Positions 23,600-36,599 of a DNA stretch of 64,000 nucleotides are shown in pieces. Under the pieces are notes generated by a model that saw only the letters and a list, made by a program, of their open reading frames with translations, made no database searches and had not been told where the DNA came from. Source of the DNA: Eulemur rufifrons (Eukaryota > Chordata > Mammalia > Primates > Lemuridae); NCBI RefSeq assembly GCF_041146395.1, contig NC_090983.1, positions 61,883,501-61,947,500 on the forward strand, read 5' to 3'. The position numbers were made by a program, and so were the translations under genes. Positions within the stretch are counted from its first letter, which is position 1. Every line of letters starts with the position of its first letter.

Positions 23600-24975
23600 T
23601 TAAACCCAGTCCAAATAAGGTTTCATTCCCACCACTTCACAAAAACTGCTTTCATCTAAGTTACCAATGACCTCCATATTACTAAGCCACGTGATAAGTT
23701 CTCCATCTTCCTCTTAACTATCAGCATCATTTAGTACAACTGATCACTCCCTCTTTGTCCATGTAATATCTTCATACAAATTCAGTAACACCAGGCATTT
23801 TTTCCTGCCTCATTGATTGCTCCTTTCTGCTTCCTCTTCTTCTGCTCAAACTCTTAATATTAGAGAACCCCAGAGCTCTGTCCTTGGATCACTTCTCCTC
23901 TCTGTGTACATTTACTGTCCAGTTGATCTCATCCAGAGTTGTCATTTTATATACTAACTATAAGCTGATGACTCCCAAATTTGTATCTCTAGTCTAGACC
24001 TCTGCCGTGGATTCTGGACGCATATATCCAATATCTAGTCACCATCTCTCTGTTCATGTCTAATGGACATCTCAGATAGTAAGCCTACAACAGAATTCCT
24101 GAACTCTCTCTCAGTGCTGTTCCTTCTGCCTTCCTACCCGTGGTTAATCTCAGCTCTGCCCTTCTACTTGCTCAGGCCGAAACTTTAGAGTCACCTATGA
24201 TTCTTCCCTTTCTTTTAATCCCCCTACTCCCTCTAATTCATTAGGAAATCCTGTGGACCCTTTCTTCAACATTGTTTTACAGTTTGGTCATTTCTCAATA
24301 CTTCCTCAGCTATCACACTGGTCCAACCCACCATCATCTCTTGCCTGTATAACTGTAATACCTTCTTTAATAGGCCTCTCTGCTTCTATTCTTGCCCCAG
24401 ATAGTTTATTTTCAATACAGCAGCTAGATCGATACTGTTAATATATGTCAAGTCATGTCATTCCTCTGTCCAAAACCAATGTCCGTGGCTCCCCATGTCA
24501 TCCCAAGTACAAGTGAAGGCCATTACAATGACTCACAAGCCCCATGCTCTGCTGGTCTATTGTCTCTCTAACCTCCTCTCCCCTTTGCCCACTCTTCTCT
24601 GACCATATTGACCTCTGTGCCTTGAACATGACAAGCAAGTTCTTACCTAAGGGCCTTAGCTATAGCTCTACCTCCAGCCTGGAATTCTCTTTTCATGGGT
24701 GTTCGTGGTACTATCTTCCTTACATTCTTCAAGCTTTGCTCAAATATCACCTTTTGGATGAAGCCGACTTTGACTACCCTACTGAATAGTACAGGCTGCC
24801 TGTTCTTAGTACTTCTGTTCCCTCCTACTCTGCTCTATTTTTTTCTTTTTCCTTCTTTAGCACTTATCACCATTTAATATACTATATAAGTAACTTATAT
24901 ATCATATTCATTACTTGTTGCTTATCTCCCCCAAATAAATGTAAGTTCTCTGGAGACTGTTGCTGGGCATTTAGT
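23600..24975 (+). mobile_element. L2 LINE, reverse-transcriptase region to 3' end, sense
   Basis: The longest L2 copy here. In broken plus-strand frames it keeps reverse-transcriptase motifs of the CR1/L2 family: 'SFSTTDHSLFV' (about 23,728), a 'PQSSVLGSLLLSVY' block near 23,870-23,915, and 'ADDSQI' at 23,964-23,981 (the ADD catalytic motif). Further on come 'ITLVQPTIISCLYNCN' and 'NTAARSILL' in the post-RT domain (about 24,310-24,440), then the 3' segment 'aaatatcaccttttggatgaagc'. Many stops and frameshifts make it inactive. Long frames at 24,253-24,877 are pieces of this ORF. Confidence 0.85.
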
Positions 24976-24984
24976 GTTCCTTGA

Positions 24985-25450
24985 TTGATTGATTGCAATT
25001 ATATGTTTTGCTACCATAAATATCTTTGTCCATAAAGCTTTATCTGCATAAGGGATTATTTTTCTAAAATGGATTATCAAAGATGGGATTTATTAGTAGG
25101 AAAAGGACTTTTAAGCCTCTTGATAAAAATTACCAAATTGCTTTCCAAGTGGATTGTACCAATTCACACTCTCACCAACAATGTGCTACTGTTTACTTTA
25201 TTACATTTCCAATATTGTGTTGCCATTTTTGACTGTTTAATTGCTAAAAAATGTTGTATTCTAGTTATTTAACTGTAATTCTTGTAACATTAAATATGTC
25301 TCCTTTTCTAGTTTTATAAATTTCCTGTGCTCTTTTCACTTTTATAAATCACCTTTATCTATTCTTTGTCCAATTATCTATTAGTGTTTTCTTTTCTTTT
25401 TTCTTGGTCAATTTGTCAATTTTTTACTTAATATGCCTTAAAATCAGTAA
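24985..25450 (-). mobile_element. L1M (L1ME-like) 3' fragment, antisense
   Basis: Antisense landmarks of old L1 3' ends: 'tttctaaaatggattatcaaagatgggatttattagtagg', 'taccaaattgctttccaagtggattgtaccaattcacactctcacc', 'aacaatgtgctac'. It is highly decayed. The right limit is vague. Confidence 0.7.
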
Positions 25451-26865
25451 TCTTTTATATGAGTAATTGTATCATAGCTAGTGTATATTTATCATTAAAC
25501 AATTTAAGTCTTTACATTTAAGGAATGTAAACCCTCAGTGACTTTATTCATAGTTTCTACAGAGAGGAGATTTCCCTGGGAACTTATAAAGGTTTGTAAA
25601 AATTTTTGCCATCTTACAGTGCATGAAGCTCAGTGCATATCTCTAAATGAAATCTTTAAGAAAGAGTTTTAAGTATTTGTACTAAAGGTTACTCTTGAGC
25701 AATGTCTAATGTCCCTACAAAAATATGGCAAAAGTGCAAAGTAGGTGGAGCAGAGAAATAAACAGAGGGTTAGTACATAGATGAGCATGACTTAGAATCG
25801 TACTTCCATTGATAAACTGTCAGCATCAATTGTACTTTTAGAATTTCCTCTTCTTAGAATTTATTCTCTGGTACCAATTTCTAGTCAAGGAGAATGACAT
25901 TGATTGTAGATAATTGAGACTGAACTTTTGGGGTGATTTTAAAGGTGACTTTAAATCTCTTCATATTTTGCTTGTTGGTATTTTAAAGATCTAATGATAA
26001 TGATCTTACATTTACAGCCAGGGCCAGCTAAAAGAATCTCCCCTTACTGCAGAGACCCTGTCAGAGACAATTCATTCTACCGGATTTTTTTTCCTGTATC
26101 TTCAGTTAGGAATGCCATATGGCTTCTTTTGCTTTATTACATTACATGTTTCAAAACCTTCACCCTAAAAGTGAATTTATGCAGAAGGATCAAACTTTCA
26201 CCACAGAAATGCTGCCATGCCCAGAGTTAAATGTAGCCTCTCTTTAGCTGTGTGCAACAACATCACAGAACAGTGTGAGGTGAGGATGAAGGATGTCTTT
26301 GGACCCAAAGAGAATTTAAGTAGGCAGAATGTAATTACCCAAGTTGGACTTAAGCCAGAATGACAGGGTTAACATCCTTACTAACATCCATCCTAATTGA
26401 AGAAAATTGAAACTAACAACAGCTACTTTCCCAAAATGTGAGTCATACACCTTTTCCTAGTGTCTTTCATTTTCTCTTTATTGATAGAGTCTCCCAGGCA
26501 AGGATTGGATTTTATTTAAGTCAGTTGTCTATTACGAACAAAACAGTTGTTGTTCTTGAAGGATATGAAAATATAATCTGGTTGTTACTCAAAAAATTTC
26601 TGAAAGGTGAGGAGACATATGATTTCTCTTTTGTTTTCCAAGTAAAAAACAAACAAACAAACCCCAATACCCTGATTATACAGCATGGTAGGAAGTCCAG
26701 ATTTGTAGAGTTTGAGGTTATTTTTTTTCTCTAATGTTAAATCAAATAAAATGATACTCACTTGGCTATATCCATAAAAACATTAAAATATAGAACTCTG
26801 AGCAATCTCAGCTTTAAAAAAATAATTTGCACCTCCCATAAGGATAATAATATGTTTGATTCATT
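25451..26865. other. unique AT-rich sequence
   Basis: No gene or named repeat is recognised. Frames of 78-98 codons at 25,994-26,734 have no domain that I know and no GC or CpG support. Confidence 0.5.
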
Positions 26866-26869
26866 TGTT

Positions 26870-26995
26870 TTATATTTCTGTTCCCCTACACTAAAATGTG
26901 AACTCTTGAGAGTAGGGACTATGCTTTTTCACTTGAAAAGCATTAGCACAAAACACAAGCTCCTGGCACAAAATAGATGCTCAACACAAATTACC
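26870..26995 (+). repeat. L2-type 3' tail, sense
   Basis: Resembles the L2 3' end: 'ctacactaaaatgtgaactcttgagagtagggac', then 'ctcctggcacaaaatagatgctcaacacaaatt', corresponding to the tail shared by L2 and MIR. Confidence 0.65.
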
Positions 26996-29334
26996 AAATG
27001 CTTCTTATGTAAGTTTCTTTACTTGCATTATGGCAACTAAGTAGTAAGTTTGCAAGAAAGGAATACTTACAATTACTCTTCCTTTTGAAATTTAGCTTTT
27101 CTTAGATTCATAATCCCTACTTTCTTCTTTTGATAAAATATTCCCAACCCATATTACTCTAGTATTCATTTTCTTTTTTTCCCTTCTACTAGAAGCAATC
27201 ACCATCATATAACTAAATGCATTTGATTAACAGTGAGAGCTAATTCTTACTTTCATGGAAATTATTTTTAATTTCAACCCCAGTTAAAAATGATGAATGC
27301 AAAAAAGATCTTGCTAAAGTAGGGGCATATTAATTTGCAGTCCAAAACTAGCTTTTAGCTGTTTGTGCTTCAAGTGAGTCTTTAGACAGACATCAGGGTG
27401 CTGCCCTAGAGTAGAGACTAGGTATGCAAGCCGGGCAGACTGAAGAACCAGTGAAGGTAAGCTCCAAGAGAACAGATAGATGCTCCTGTGCTTTTCCCTT
27501 TATATGCATACTACCTTTGTCATGATGCATGGCAGTTTTGAAACTCTGCTGTAATACAGTTTGTAGCCCATTGCAGAAAAAGACAGATGTAAGTGTGATA
27601 TGGTATACAGGCCCAGAGACAAAAAAGAACACTTGTAAAAATTGAAGTGACAAGGTTATATGAATAACTTATTTATTGGAAATTTTTACACTAAGTGGTT
27701 ACACTGTGAAAAGGGTTGGGCACTTTGGCTTTCCTAAAGGAAACTCTAAACTTTTCACGATCCCTCAAATCAAGAGTTTTCTTGTTTTTGTTTTTTTTTT
27801 TGTGACTTTTCAAAGTTCAAAAAGCTTGGTAATTTATTTGATGCTGCACATTTCATGAAGCTATGCATGCATGGCCTGGGATTAGGATAGGTGTCAGTCA
27901 GAAATACTGCAATACACTGAAAAGTGCTGTTCTTGCAGAATTTTCAAACCAATTTAAACCTATCCATTCTTGATATCTTATGAAAAATATTTAGTATCAT
28001 GGGATTTGCAGCCCAATTTTCTGACCGAACAGGTTCAGATAATTTCTAAAAAGCTTATGATAAGCAACTTTAAAGTTGTGCCAAAATCTCTGACTCTAGA
28101 CATCCTTCCAAACCACAACAAATTGCTCTTCGAAATGCCTCTTAATCTTTGGTTAACCAGCGTTTGATTATCTCCCTTTAGATGGTTAATGCCACTCAGC
28201 AGGTTTCTGAGCTACCTTTCCCAACTATTATTAGGTGGTATGGGCTCAAGGAATTACTAGTTTCATTTTTATTACTAGTTTTATTTTATGTTTATTACTA
28301 GTTTAAGCACAAGCAAGAGTAAATTCGCTATAAAAGTCACACAGTGTATTCCAATGGCAAATGTAAATGGTACCCATAGTATGCAATATTTTGCATTATT
28401 TGCAATACTGTTTCTGTTTATCTAGAACTCAATTTAGCAAACATTTATTTAGTACCTATTGTGTATGTCAGGCCTTAAGCCAGCAGTGGACTCTATATGC
28501 ATTTTAGCACCTGTTTTATTTAGACTAGAAATGCTTGCTTATTTTCTCATGGTCAAATATAAAGGTGCAGAGGCATTTGTTGTTTCGGCTGTGCTGCTCA
28601 GCTTCTGAATGTTGTTCTAATCGGGACAGGAGGGCATCATATGATACATGGGAATCCAGTGGTAGTGGCAGAAGAAGTACTGGGAAATAATTCACCTCTA
28701 CTTACTCCTAAAAAGGAGGGCAAGTGAGTGATGTATGCCTAGTCAGGTATTTCTACCCAAGAGTTTGGATCTTGGGGGAATGAGACAAAGGCAATAGGTC
28801 AGACTGAGGTTATTTTATAACAAATCTGGTGGCATTGAGGATCTCTCAGTATGACCCTCTGGTGTTCTTTGGTGTCCTTAGGGAACAACCTTGAGACAAA
28901 TAGAGGATTTTGGTTCTATCTTTCCTCCCTTGTATCCTTGCTAGGCCTTGTGTTCCAGTCTTTCTGGATATTATTTGTGTTCACAATCTTCCCGTAAATT
29001 CCTTTTCTGTTTAAGTTAATGAGAGAAGGCTTATGTTGTTTGCAACTAAAATGCCTGACCAGTAGTAAAGAAATATGAAGCCATGATGAAACAACTTGCT
29101 TTATATCTGAAATTAGCATTATAAACTTGTAGATATCAATGTAAACTACTTTTTATATTTGCCCTATAAATATTAAAATATTAATAATTAAAATATATAT
29201 ATAATTGCCCTATAAATATTAAAACTGCAACTGGGTAAAATTAAAATAAAATAAAAATCAATAGCATATTTTTTCTTCTAAAATTATCTTTATGAAAAAT
29301 AATTGAACAATACATTCCAGAGATTTATTTAAAA
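26996..29334. other. unique AT-rich sequence with small duplications
   Basis: No gene recognised. A threefold 'attactagttt' (28,253-28,304) and an exact direct repeat containing 'ttgccctataaatattaaaa' (copies about 29,159-29,178 and 29,205-29,224) are the only structures. 'ttagcaaacatttatttagtacctattgtgt' near 28,435 resembles an old MIR/L3 tail. The 86-codon minus-strand frame 27,393-27,653 is unassigned. Confidence 0.5.
28253..28304. repeat. three spaced copies of an 11-bp motif
   Basis: 'attactagttt' occurs at 28,253, 28,271 and 28,294, separated by T-rich spacers. This is a small degenerate tandem array. Confidence 0.85.
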
Positions 29335-30301
29335 TGCAGCTTGTGACTTCTGGTTTCCAGGTTAACATGCAGGAGTTTGAAATCATCACTCCTCCATAGT
29401 AACAGGTAAAATACTGAACAAAATGAAAAATCAACAGCTCTTCTTAAATCTATCATCTGAGAAGTGAAGTCACCAAGCAGACTGCTGCCCCCAGAATTGA
29501 AGAGACAGACAGGCAGATATAGAGAATCACGACTAGAGCAGAAACCCGTAAGCAGACACCTTCATGAGAGCTAGTGCTGGGGTAGGAAAACCTGAACTGT
29601 CATTGATGAATTGCCAGAGGTGCAGAGTGGACAAGTCAGAAAGTTAAAAACTCCAAGAGACCCCAGTTATAGAGGAGTCTACACTTTTGTGAGTTTACCT
29701 CCAGAAACTTAACCAGATTCTCACAGTAAATATTTGAGAAAAATGTTCTCATGTTTCTGATAGGGAGAGGGGAAAAGAAGCCATTTTGAAATATGCCTCT
29801 TCTTAATAAGGCCTGCCCTCAAGAGAAACTATTTTAGCAAAGCCTAAACTATTAAGATTGTATCAGAGACTAACCAATCTGGAGGAAGGGAAATACCCAA
29901 CTCCAGTGCACTCTAGCCATCCTGTCCCCTCTAAGTGGGGTAAAGGGAGGTATTGAGAAGCACTTGTGAAGTTCACAGTCCAGGGGCACAAGCTCACAAG
30001 AAGACTGAGATCTAATCACAGGACTATGGAACACTTACCCTTTCTTTCCCCCGCACCTTACCACCACGTTACTAAAGGCCTATTTATTGCAATTCCTTTC
30101 ACCCAGTACATTATGTCTGGTGATCCCCCTCACCAAAAACAGTAAAATAACAAGGCATATGAAAAGACAAAATATATAGTTCAAGGGGCAGAAAAAGTAT
30201 CAGAACTAGACTCAATATCACATCAAACTGTAGAAAATGAAAAATAAAGAAAAAACCTTTAAAGAAGCGAGAGGATACAACGGATTACTAGAGAGGAGCA
30301 T

Positions 30302-30480
30302 AGTACATCAGACTTCTCCTCAGAAACCACACAAGCAAGAAGGGAGTGGAGAGAAATATTTAGTGTTGTGAGAGAAAAAAAAAAAATACCCACCCAGCAA
30401 CCTAGATTTCAGTACCCTACAATATTATCCTTCAAAGTAAAGGAGAAATAAAGACTTTCTCAGACAAATGAAAATGTAAA
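30302..30480 (+). pseudogene. L1 ORF1p C-terminal domain remnant
   Basis: The frame starting at 30,307 reads 'TSDFSSETTQARREWREIFS', the signature of the ORF1p C-terminal RNA-binding domain, then runs into an A-rich stretch and loses frame. Further on, in another frame, 'FKVKEK' and 'LSQTNEN' equivalents continue the domain. ORF1p is the RNA chaperone of the L1 ribonucleoprotein. This copy is broken. Confidence 0.8.
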
Positions 30481-31183
30481 GAAAGGAAGAGAATCAGAAA
30501 AGGAATAAGTGAAGGTAAAATAAAAAACATTTTTATCCTTCATTGAACTAACAAATAATAGTTTGTTTAAAATAGTACTAGCAAAAATATATTCAATTAT
30601 ATATGCTTATATATACATGCGCATGTATGTGCATGTATAAGTAAAATTGGTGACAGTAATGATGAAAAAACTGGGTAAAGGAATCAGAATCATTTTGTTA
30701 TTAGAAGGTGTTTGTACTATCAGTGAAGCAGTATAGTGTTATTTGAAAGTGGACTGGGTTAGTTGTAATATATTGCAAACTCAAAGGCAACCACTGAAAA
30801 AAGTAAAAGTTAAAAAAAAAAGAATTATAACTGATATGTTTAAAAAAAAGAGAGAAAATGGAATCACATAAAATGCTCAGTTAAAACCACAGAAGCAAAA
30901 AAAAAAAAGAGAGAGAGAGCAGAAGAGAAAATAGAAACAAAGAAAAAACAATAAATAGAAAACATTAATGAAGATGATAGATATTAATCCAAATGCATCA
31001 GTTATCATTTTAAAGATCAATGTTCTAAATACATCAATTTAAAGACAGAGATTATTAGGAGGGATCACAGCACAAGACCTAATATATGTTGTCTAAAAGA
31101 AATCTACATTAAGTGTAAACATACACAAATTAAAACTAAAGGGATGGAGAAAGATATACCAGGCTAACACTAATCAAAAGAAA

Positions 31184-31573
31184 GTGAGAGCAGTTATATT
31201 AATTTCAGACAGAGCAGACTTCAGAGCAAAGAAAGTTATCAGGGATAAAGAGCAGCACTATGTAAAAATAAAGGGGTCAATTTTCCAAGAAGACATAATA
31301 ATCCTTAATGTGTATATAACTAATCACAGAGCATCAAAATACATGAGGCAAAACCTGATAGAACTTCAAAGAGAAATAAATGAATCTACTATTATAAGTG
31401 TAGACTTCGCCACCCCTCTATCAGAAATGAACAGACATAGCAGGAAGAAAATCAGTAAGAGCACAGTTGAACTCAACAGCATCATCAATCAACTGTATAT
31501 ACTAATAGTTGACATCAATTCACTACTTCATCCAACCATAGCAGAATACACATTCTTTTCAACCTCATGTTGA
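31184..31573 (+). pseudogene. L1 ORF2 endonuclease domain fragment
   Basis: A 129-codon frame from the APE-type endonuclease that nicks target DNA. 'SDRADFRAKKVIRDKEQHYV' and 'FQEDIIILNVYITN' are family blocks. At residues 73-77 the expected G-D-F-N-T catalytic block reads V-D-F-A-T, so a key asparagine is replaced by alanine. Upstream, the glutamate motif region has decayed to '*KKSTL'. Downstream, after a frameshift, the S-D-H catalytic triplet survives at 31,655-31,663. The domain is inactive, but this is the longest intact piece of this L1's ORF2. Confidence 0.85.
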
Positions 31574-32279
31574 ACATTCATCAAGATAGACCATTCTGGA
31601 CCATCAAGTACACCTTAACAAATTTTTAAAAAAGAAATCATACAAAGTATGTTCTCAGATCACAATGAAATTAAACTAGAAATTGATCATGAAAAGATAG
31701 CTGGAGGACCCCAAAATATTTGGAGGTTAAGTAACACATTTCTAAATAACACATAGATCAAAGAAAAAATCTCAAGACAAATTAAACAACATTTTGAAAT
31801 AAATGAAAATGAAAGTACAACTTCTCAAAATTGTGGAATGCAGAGAAAGCAGTTCTTGGAAAATTTATAATGTTGAATACATATATTAAAAGAGAATAAA
31901 GCTCTAAAACCAACAATCTAAGCTTCCACCTTAGAAAAGTTGAAAAATAAGAACAAATTAAAACTAAACTAAGCAGAAGAAAAGAAATAATAAAAATTAG
32001 AGCAGAAATCAATGAATTGAAAACAGAAAATCAATATAGAAAATCAGAATAACCAAAAGATGGTTCTTTAAAAAGACTCATAAAATTGATTAGAAATTGA
32101 TTAAAAAATTAGACTCTAACTAGCCTAACTAATGTTAAAAAAGGGGGGGGGGAGACAGAAACTACTACTAAATAAAGGACTATTATGAACACCTCTATGG
32201 CCACAGATTTGATAACTTAGTTGAAACAGACCACCTCCTTAAAAAACACAATCTGCCACAACTCACACATGAAGAAGGT

Positions 32280-33362
32280 AACATTCTGAATAGGCCTATA
32301 TCTATTATAGAAATTGAATCAATGGTTAATAACCTTTCAAAACAGAAAATATCAGACCCAAATGGTTTTACTTGGAAATTCTAAAAAATATTTAATGAAG
32401 AAATTATTTTAATTCTGTACAATCTCTTCCAGAAGATAGAAGCAAAGGGAACACTTACTAACTCATTGAAATGAAGCCAGCATTACCCTAATATCAAAAC
32501 CAGACAGAGACATTACAAGAAAAGAAAACTGAAGACCAATATCTCTTATGAATATTTTCAACAAAATATTAAAAAATCAAATCCAACAATGTAAAAAAAC
32601 AATTATACACCATGACCAAGTGAAATTTATTGCAGTTTTGTTGAGCATTTGAAAATCAAACAATGTTATCCATTAAATCAAGCTAAAGAAAAATCACATG
32701 ATCATATCAGTAGATGCAGAAAAAGCATTTGACAAAATTCAACTCCCATTCATGATAAAAACTTTCAGCAAAGTAGTAATAGAGGGGAATTTTCTCAATA
32801 ATGAACATCTACAAAAAATGTAAAGCTAACATCATAATTAATAATGAAAAAGTAGAAGTATTACTACTATGATTGGGATTAAGGCAAGGATGTCCCCTCT
32901 TACCACTTCTTTTCAACATCATATTGGAAGTCCTAGGTAATGCAATAAGTCAAGAAAGGGAAATAAAAGATATACTCAGACAAAAGGAAGAGATAAAACT
33001 GTCTTTGTATATGATATGATTCTTGACATCAAAAATCCAAAAGAATAAACAAAAAATTCTCGGAACTAATAAGCAATTATAGCATGATTGTTGGATACAA
33101 AGTTAACATACAAAAGTCAATTGTTTTCTTATAGACTAGCAATGATCATGTGAAATTTAAAATTAAAAACACAATACTATTTACATTTCACCATCAAAAA
33201 GAAATACCTAGATATAAACCTAACAAATACATACAAGATCTATATGAGAAAAAGTCCAAAACACTGATGAATGAAATTACAAAAGAACTAAAGAAATGGA
33301 AGGATATTCCATGTTCATGGATAGAACAACTTAATGTCAAGATGTCATTTTTCTCAGGTTGA
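32280..33362 (+). pseudogene. L1 ORF2 reverse-transcriptase region, broken
   Basis: Remnants of the RT fingers, palm and thumb. Nucleotide blocks correspond to the 'DAEKAFDKI' motif (32,709-32,745, 'gatgcagaaaaagcatttgac') and '[17 protein letters not shown]' (32,888-32,940). The catalytic F-A-D-D site near 33,000-33,020 is destroyed by a deletion, leaving 'ctttgtatatgatatga'. The 33,150-33,362 frame ('YIQDLYEKKSKTLMNEITKE', 'WKDIPCSWIEQLNV') is thumb-domain sequence. Confidence 0.8.
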
Positions 33363-33397
33363 TCTATAGATTCAAAGTAATCCCAATCAAAATCTCA

Positions 33398-33709
<312 letters not shown>

Positions 33710-35454
33710 AAAACTCAACAAGTTATTTTGTGGATATTAGCAAACTGATTTTTTATACAGATAGGCAAATGACCCAGAATAGCCCACACAGTATTGAAAG
33801 AAAACACCAAATTCAGAGGATTACTGCCCCAATTCAAGACTTAATATGCAGCTACAGGAATCAAAACAGTGTGATATTGGCCAAAGAATAGACAAATAGA
33901 TCAATGGAACAGAATAGAAAGCCCAGAAATAGACCTATATAAGCATAGCCAACTGATCTTTGACAAAGGAACAAAGGCAATACAGTGGAGCAAGTATAGT
34001 TTTTCAACAAATGTTGCTGGAACAACTGGACATGCAAAAAAGGAATACAGACAGACTTCATATCTTTCAAAAAAGTTAACTCAAAGTGGACCATAGAACT
34101 AATTGCAAAATGAAAAACTATAAAACTCTTAGAAGATAGCATAGAAAAAAATCTAGTGCCCTTGAATGTGGCAACGACTTTTTATATAGAACACCAAGAC
34201 ACCACCCATAAAAGAAAAAACTGATAAGCTAAACTGCATTAAAATTAGAAACTTCTGTTTTGCAAAAGACACTGTGAAGAGAATGAAAAGACAAGCCACA
34301 GACTGGGAGAAAATATTTTCAAAAGACACATCTGATAAAGGACTCTTAGACAAAACATACAAAGAATTTTTAAAACTCAACAATAAGAAAACTTAACGAC
34401 CCAATTTAAAAATGAGCAAAGGACCTGAACAGACACCTCACTGAGGATGATATACAGTAGGAAAATAAGCATATGAAAAGATGCTCAATCTTATCCATCA
34501 TTAGTGAAACGCAAAGTAAAACAATGAGATATCCAACACACCTATTAATTAGACTGGCCAAAATCCAAAATGCTGACAACATAAAAGTGCTTGCAATTAT
34601 TTGGAGCAACAGGAACTCTTATTAATTGATGGTGGGAATGAAAAATGGTACAGCCACTTTGGAAGACAATTTGACAGTTTCTTACAAAATTAAACATACT
34701 CTTTGACATATGATCCAGCAATTGCACTCCTTGCTATTTACCCAATGGAGTTGAAAACTTATGTCTACACTAAAACATGCACATAAATATTTATCTTATA
34801 GCAACTTTACTCATAACTGCCAAAACATGTAAGCAACCAAGATGTCCTTCAGTAGGTTAGTAAACTGTGGTACAAACCAAAAAGTGGAATATTATACAGT
34901 GCTAAAAAGGAATGAGCTATCAAGCCATGAAGAGACAAAGATAAACTTTAAATGAACATTACTAGGTGAAAAAAGTCAATCTGATAAGGTTAAGTATTGT
35001 ATGATTCCAACTACATGAAATTTTGGGAAGGGCAAAACTATGGAGACAGTAGAAGGATCAGCAAGTGCCAGGGTTGGAGAGAGAGGGGAGTAAAGAGAAG
35101 GAGCACAGAGGATTCTTAGGGCAGTGAAACTGTTCTGTATGATACTGAATTGTTGGATACATACTGTAATACATTTCTCAAAACCCATAGGATGTACAAC
35201 CACAAGAGTGAATCCTAATGGAAACTGTGGACTTTAGATGGTAATGATTTGTCAACATAGGTTCATTGATGTAACAAATGTATCACCCTGATGTGGGAAG
35301 TGGATAGTGAGGGAAGCTGTGCAGATGTAGGACAAGAGGGTCTGTGGGAAATCTCTGTACCTTCTGCTCAATTTTGCTATGAATCTAAAACTACTCTAAA
35401 AAATAAAGTCTATTTTCTAAATAAAAGCAATTGTCCTATTAAAAAAAAAAGAAG

Positions 35455-35705
35455 AGCAATTTATTTATTTAAATAGATTTAGGGGGTACAAATGGTTTTT
35501 TGTTGCAAGGATGAATTGCATAGTGGAGAAGTTTAGGTTTTTAATCCATCTCCTAAATAGTGTACATTGTAACCAATAGGGAATTTTTCATGCCACACTC
35601 TCCTCCTGCTTCTTAATCTCCAATGTCCATTATGTCACTCTGTATGACCATGCATACCCATTGCTTAGCTCCCACTTAGAAGTGAGAACATGCAGTATTT
35701 GCTTT
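35455..35705 (-). mobile_element. L1 3'-end fragment, antisense
   Basis: About 250 bp of antisense L1 3' end (L1MA/L1PB type). It reads 'tttagggggtacaaatgg', then 'aatagtgtacattgtaaccaatagg', then 'gctcccacttagaagtgagaacatgcagtatttg'. It sits immediately after the A-tail of the sense L1, so it lies in or next to that tail. 'aaaaagaag' occurs at both edges (35,446-35,454 and 35,706-35,714). Confidence 0.85.
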
Positions 35706-36354
35706 AAAAAGAAGCTTTGAAGATATCCCATGGAGTCAGCAACATCTAACCCATCCACAACATCTACACCATCCATTTGGCTGTGTATGCAATGTTAAGA
35801 GTCAGTAAGAGTAATGAACCCAGATCCTACAATATTCCATGTCGTATTCTCTGCAGGAAAAGAAAATTCATTTATATTCTTTACAGTTTGTGTTAAATAT
35901 ATCAGTTTATAGACAAATATTTTAAAATTAATATTTCCTAAGTGGTAAATTTGTACATGAATATTTATTAGTTCTCAAAAAAATCACAGTATTATACAAA
36001 AAAAAGTGTAATTCCATTTCTAATTACTCAACTACTGTAGTTGAATGACTACTTATAGTGCTTATGATGTGAATTCCTTACACCTAGTGCTCTCAGAGTT
36101 GAATTTGCTATGCCCATGGTTATTAAAGAACAAGGCAACACTTCTACTTAGCCATCTGCAGAGAAATGCTATATGGCATCTCCAACCTTCAGATGATTCA
36201 CACTTCTTATCTTTAAATTTCTCCATTAACTTACAGGAAATTATTTAGGTGCCACTGTTTTGTCAAAGCAAAATTAATCTGCCTACTTCTTCTATATATG
36301 TGTATATGAATATATATATGTGTACACAATGCACACACACATTCATTTCTATAG
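35706..36354. other. unique AT-rich sequence
   Basis: No gene is seen. It contains a TATATG/CACA simple-repeat patch at 36,291-36,341. Confidence 0.6.
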
Positions 36355-36570
36355 TGGTTTATAAATGACCAACTTTGGTCAGAGTATTTAATATCTCTAA
36401 GCCTCAGTTTTCTCATCTATAATTTTTATACCTCATCTAACATTTTAGAATTTTACATGTGACAGTACATATATCCTGAGTATTATCATTGTTATTATAT
36501 TTCCCTGCTTACACCCAGTAAGTAAATTATAGTTATTTATTATTATCATTATTATTATCATTACTGTCTA
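36355..36570 (+). repeat. MIR fragment followed by ATT/ATC simple repeat
   Basis: 'gaccaactttggtcagagtatttaatatctctaagcctcagttttctcatc' is MIR core sequence, sense strand. It is followed at 36,482-36,567 by ATT-rich repeats such as 'attattatcattattattatc'. MIR tails often end in ATT runs. Confidence 0.6.
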
Positions 36571-36599
36571 ATGTAAGCCTCACAAATTTTCAAAAGCCC

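Noticed and set aside
28253..28304. Spaced direct repeats as a CRISPR-like array
   Set aside because: Repeat units of 11 bp with short T-rich spacers in a primate genome; slippage or a decayed minisatellite explains them.
30610..30640. Palindromic 'atacatgcgcatgtat' as an operator-like site
   Set aside because: Lies inside decayed L1 sequence in a TA/TG-rich patch and is likely accidental.
33861..34142. 93-codon minus-strand frame with hydrophobic stretches
   Set aside because: Antisense shadow of the sense L1 ORF2 C-terminal region.
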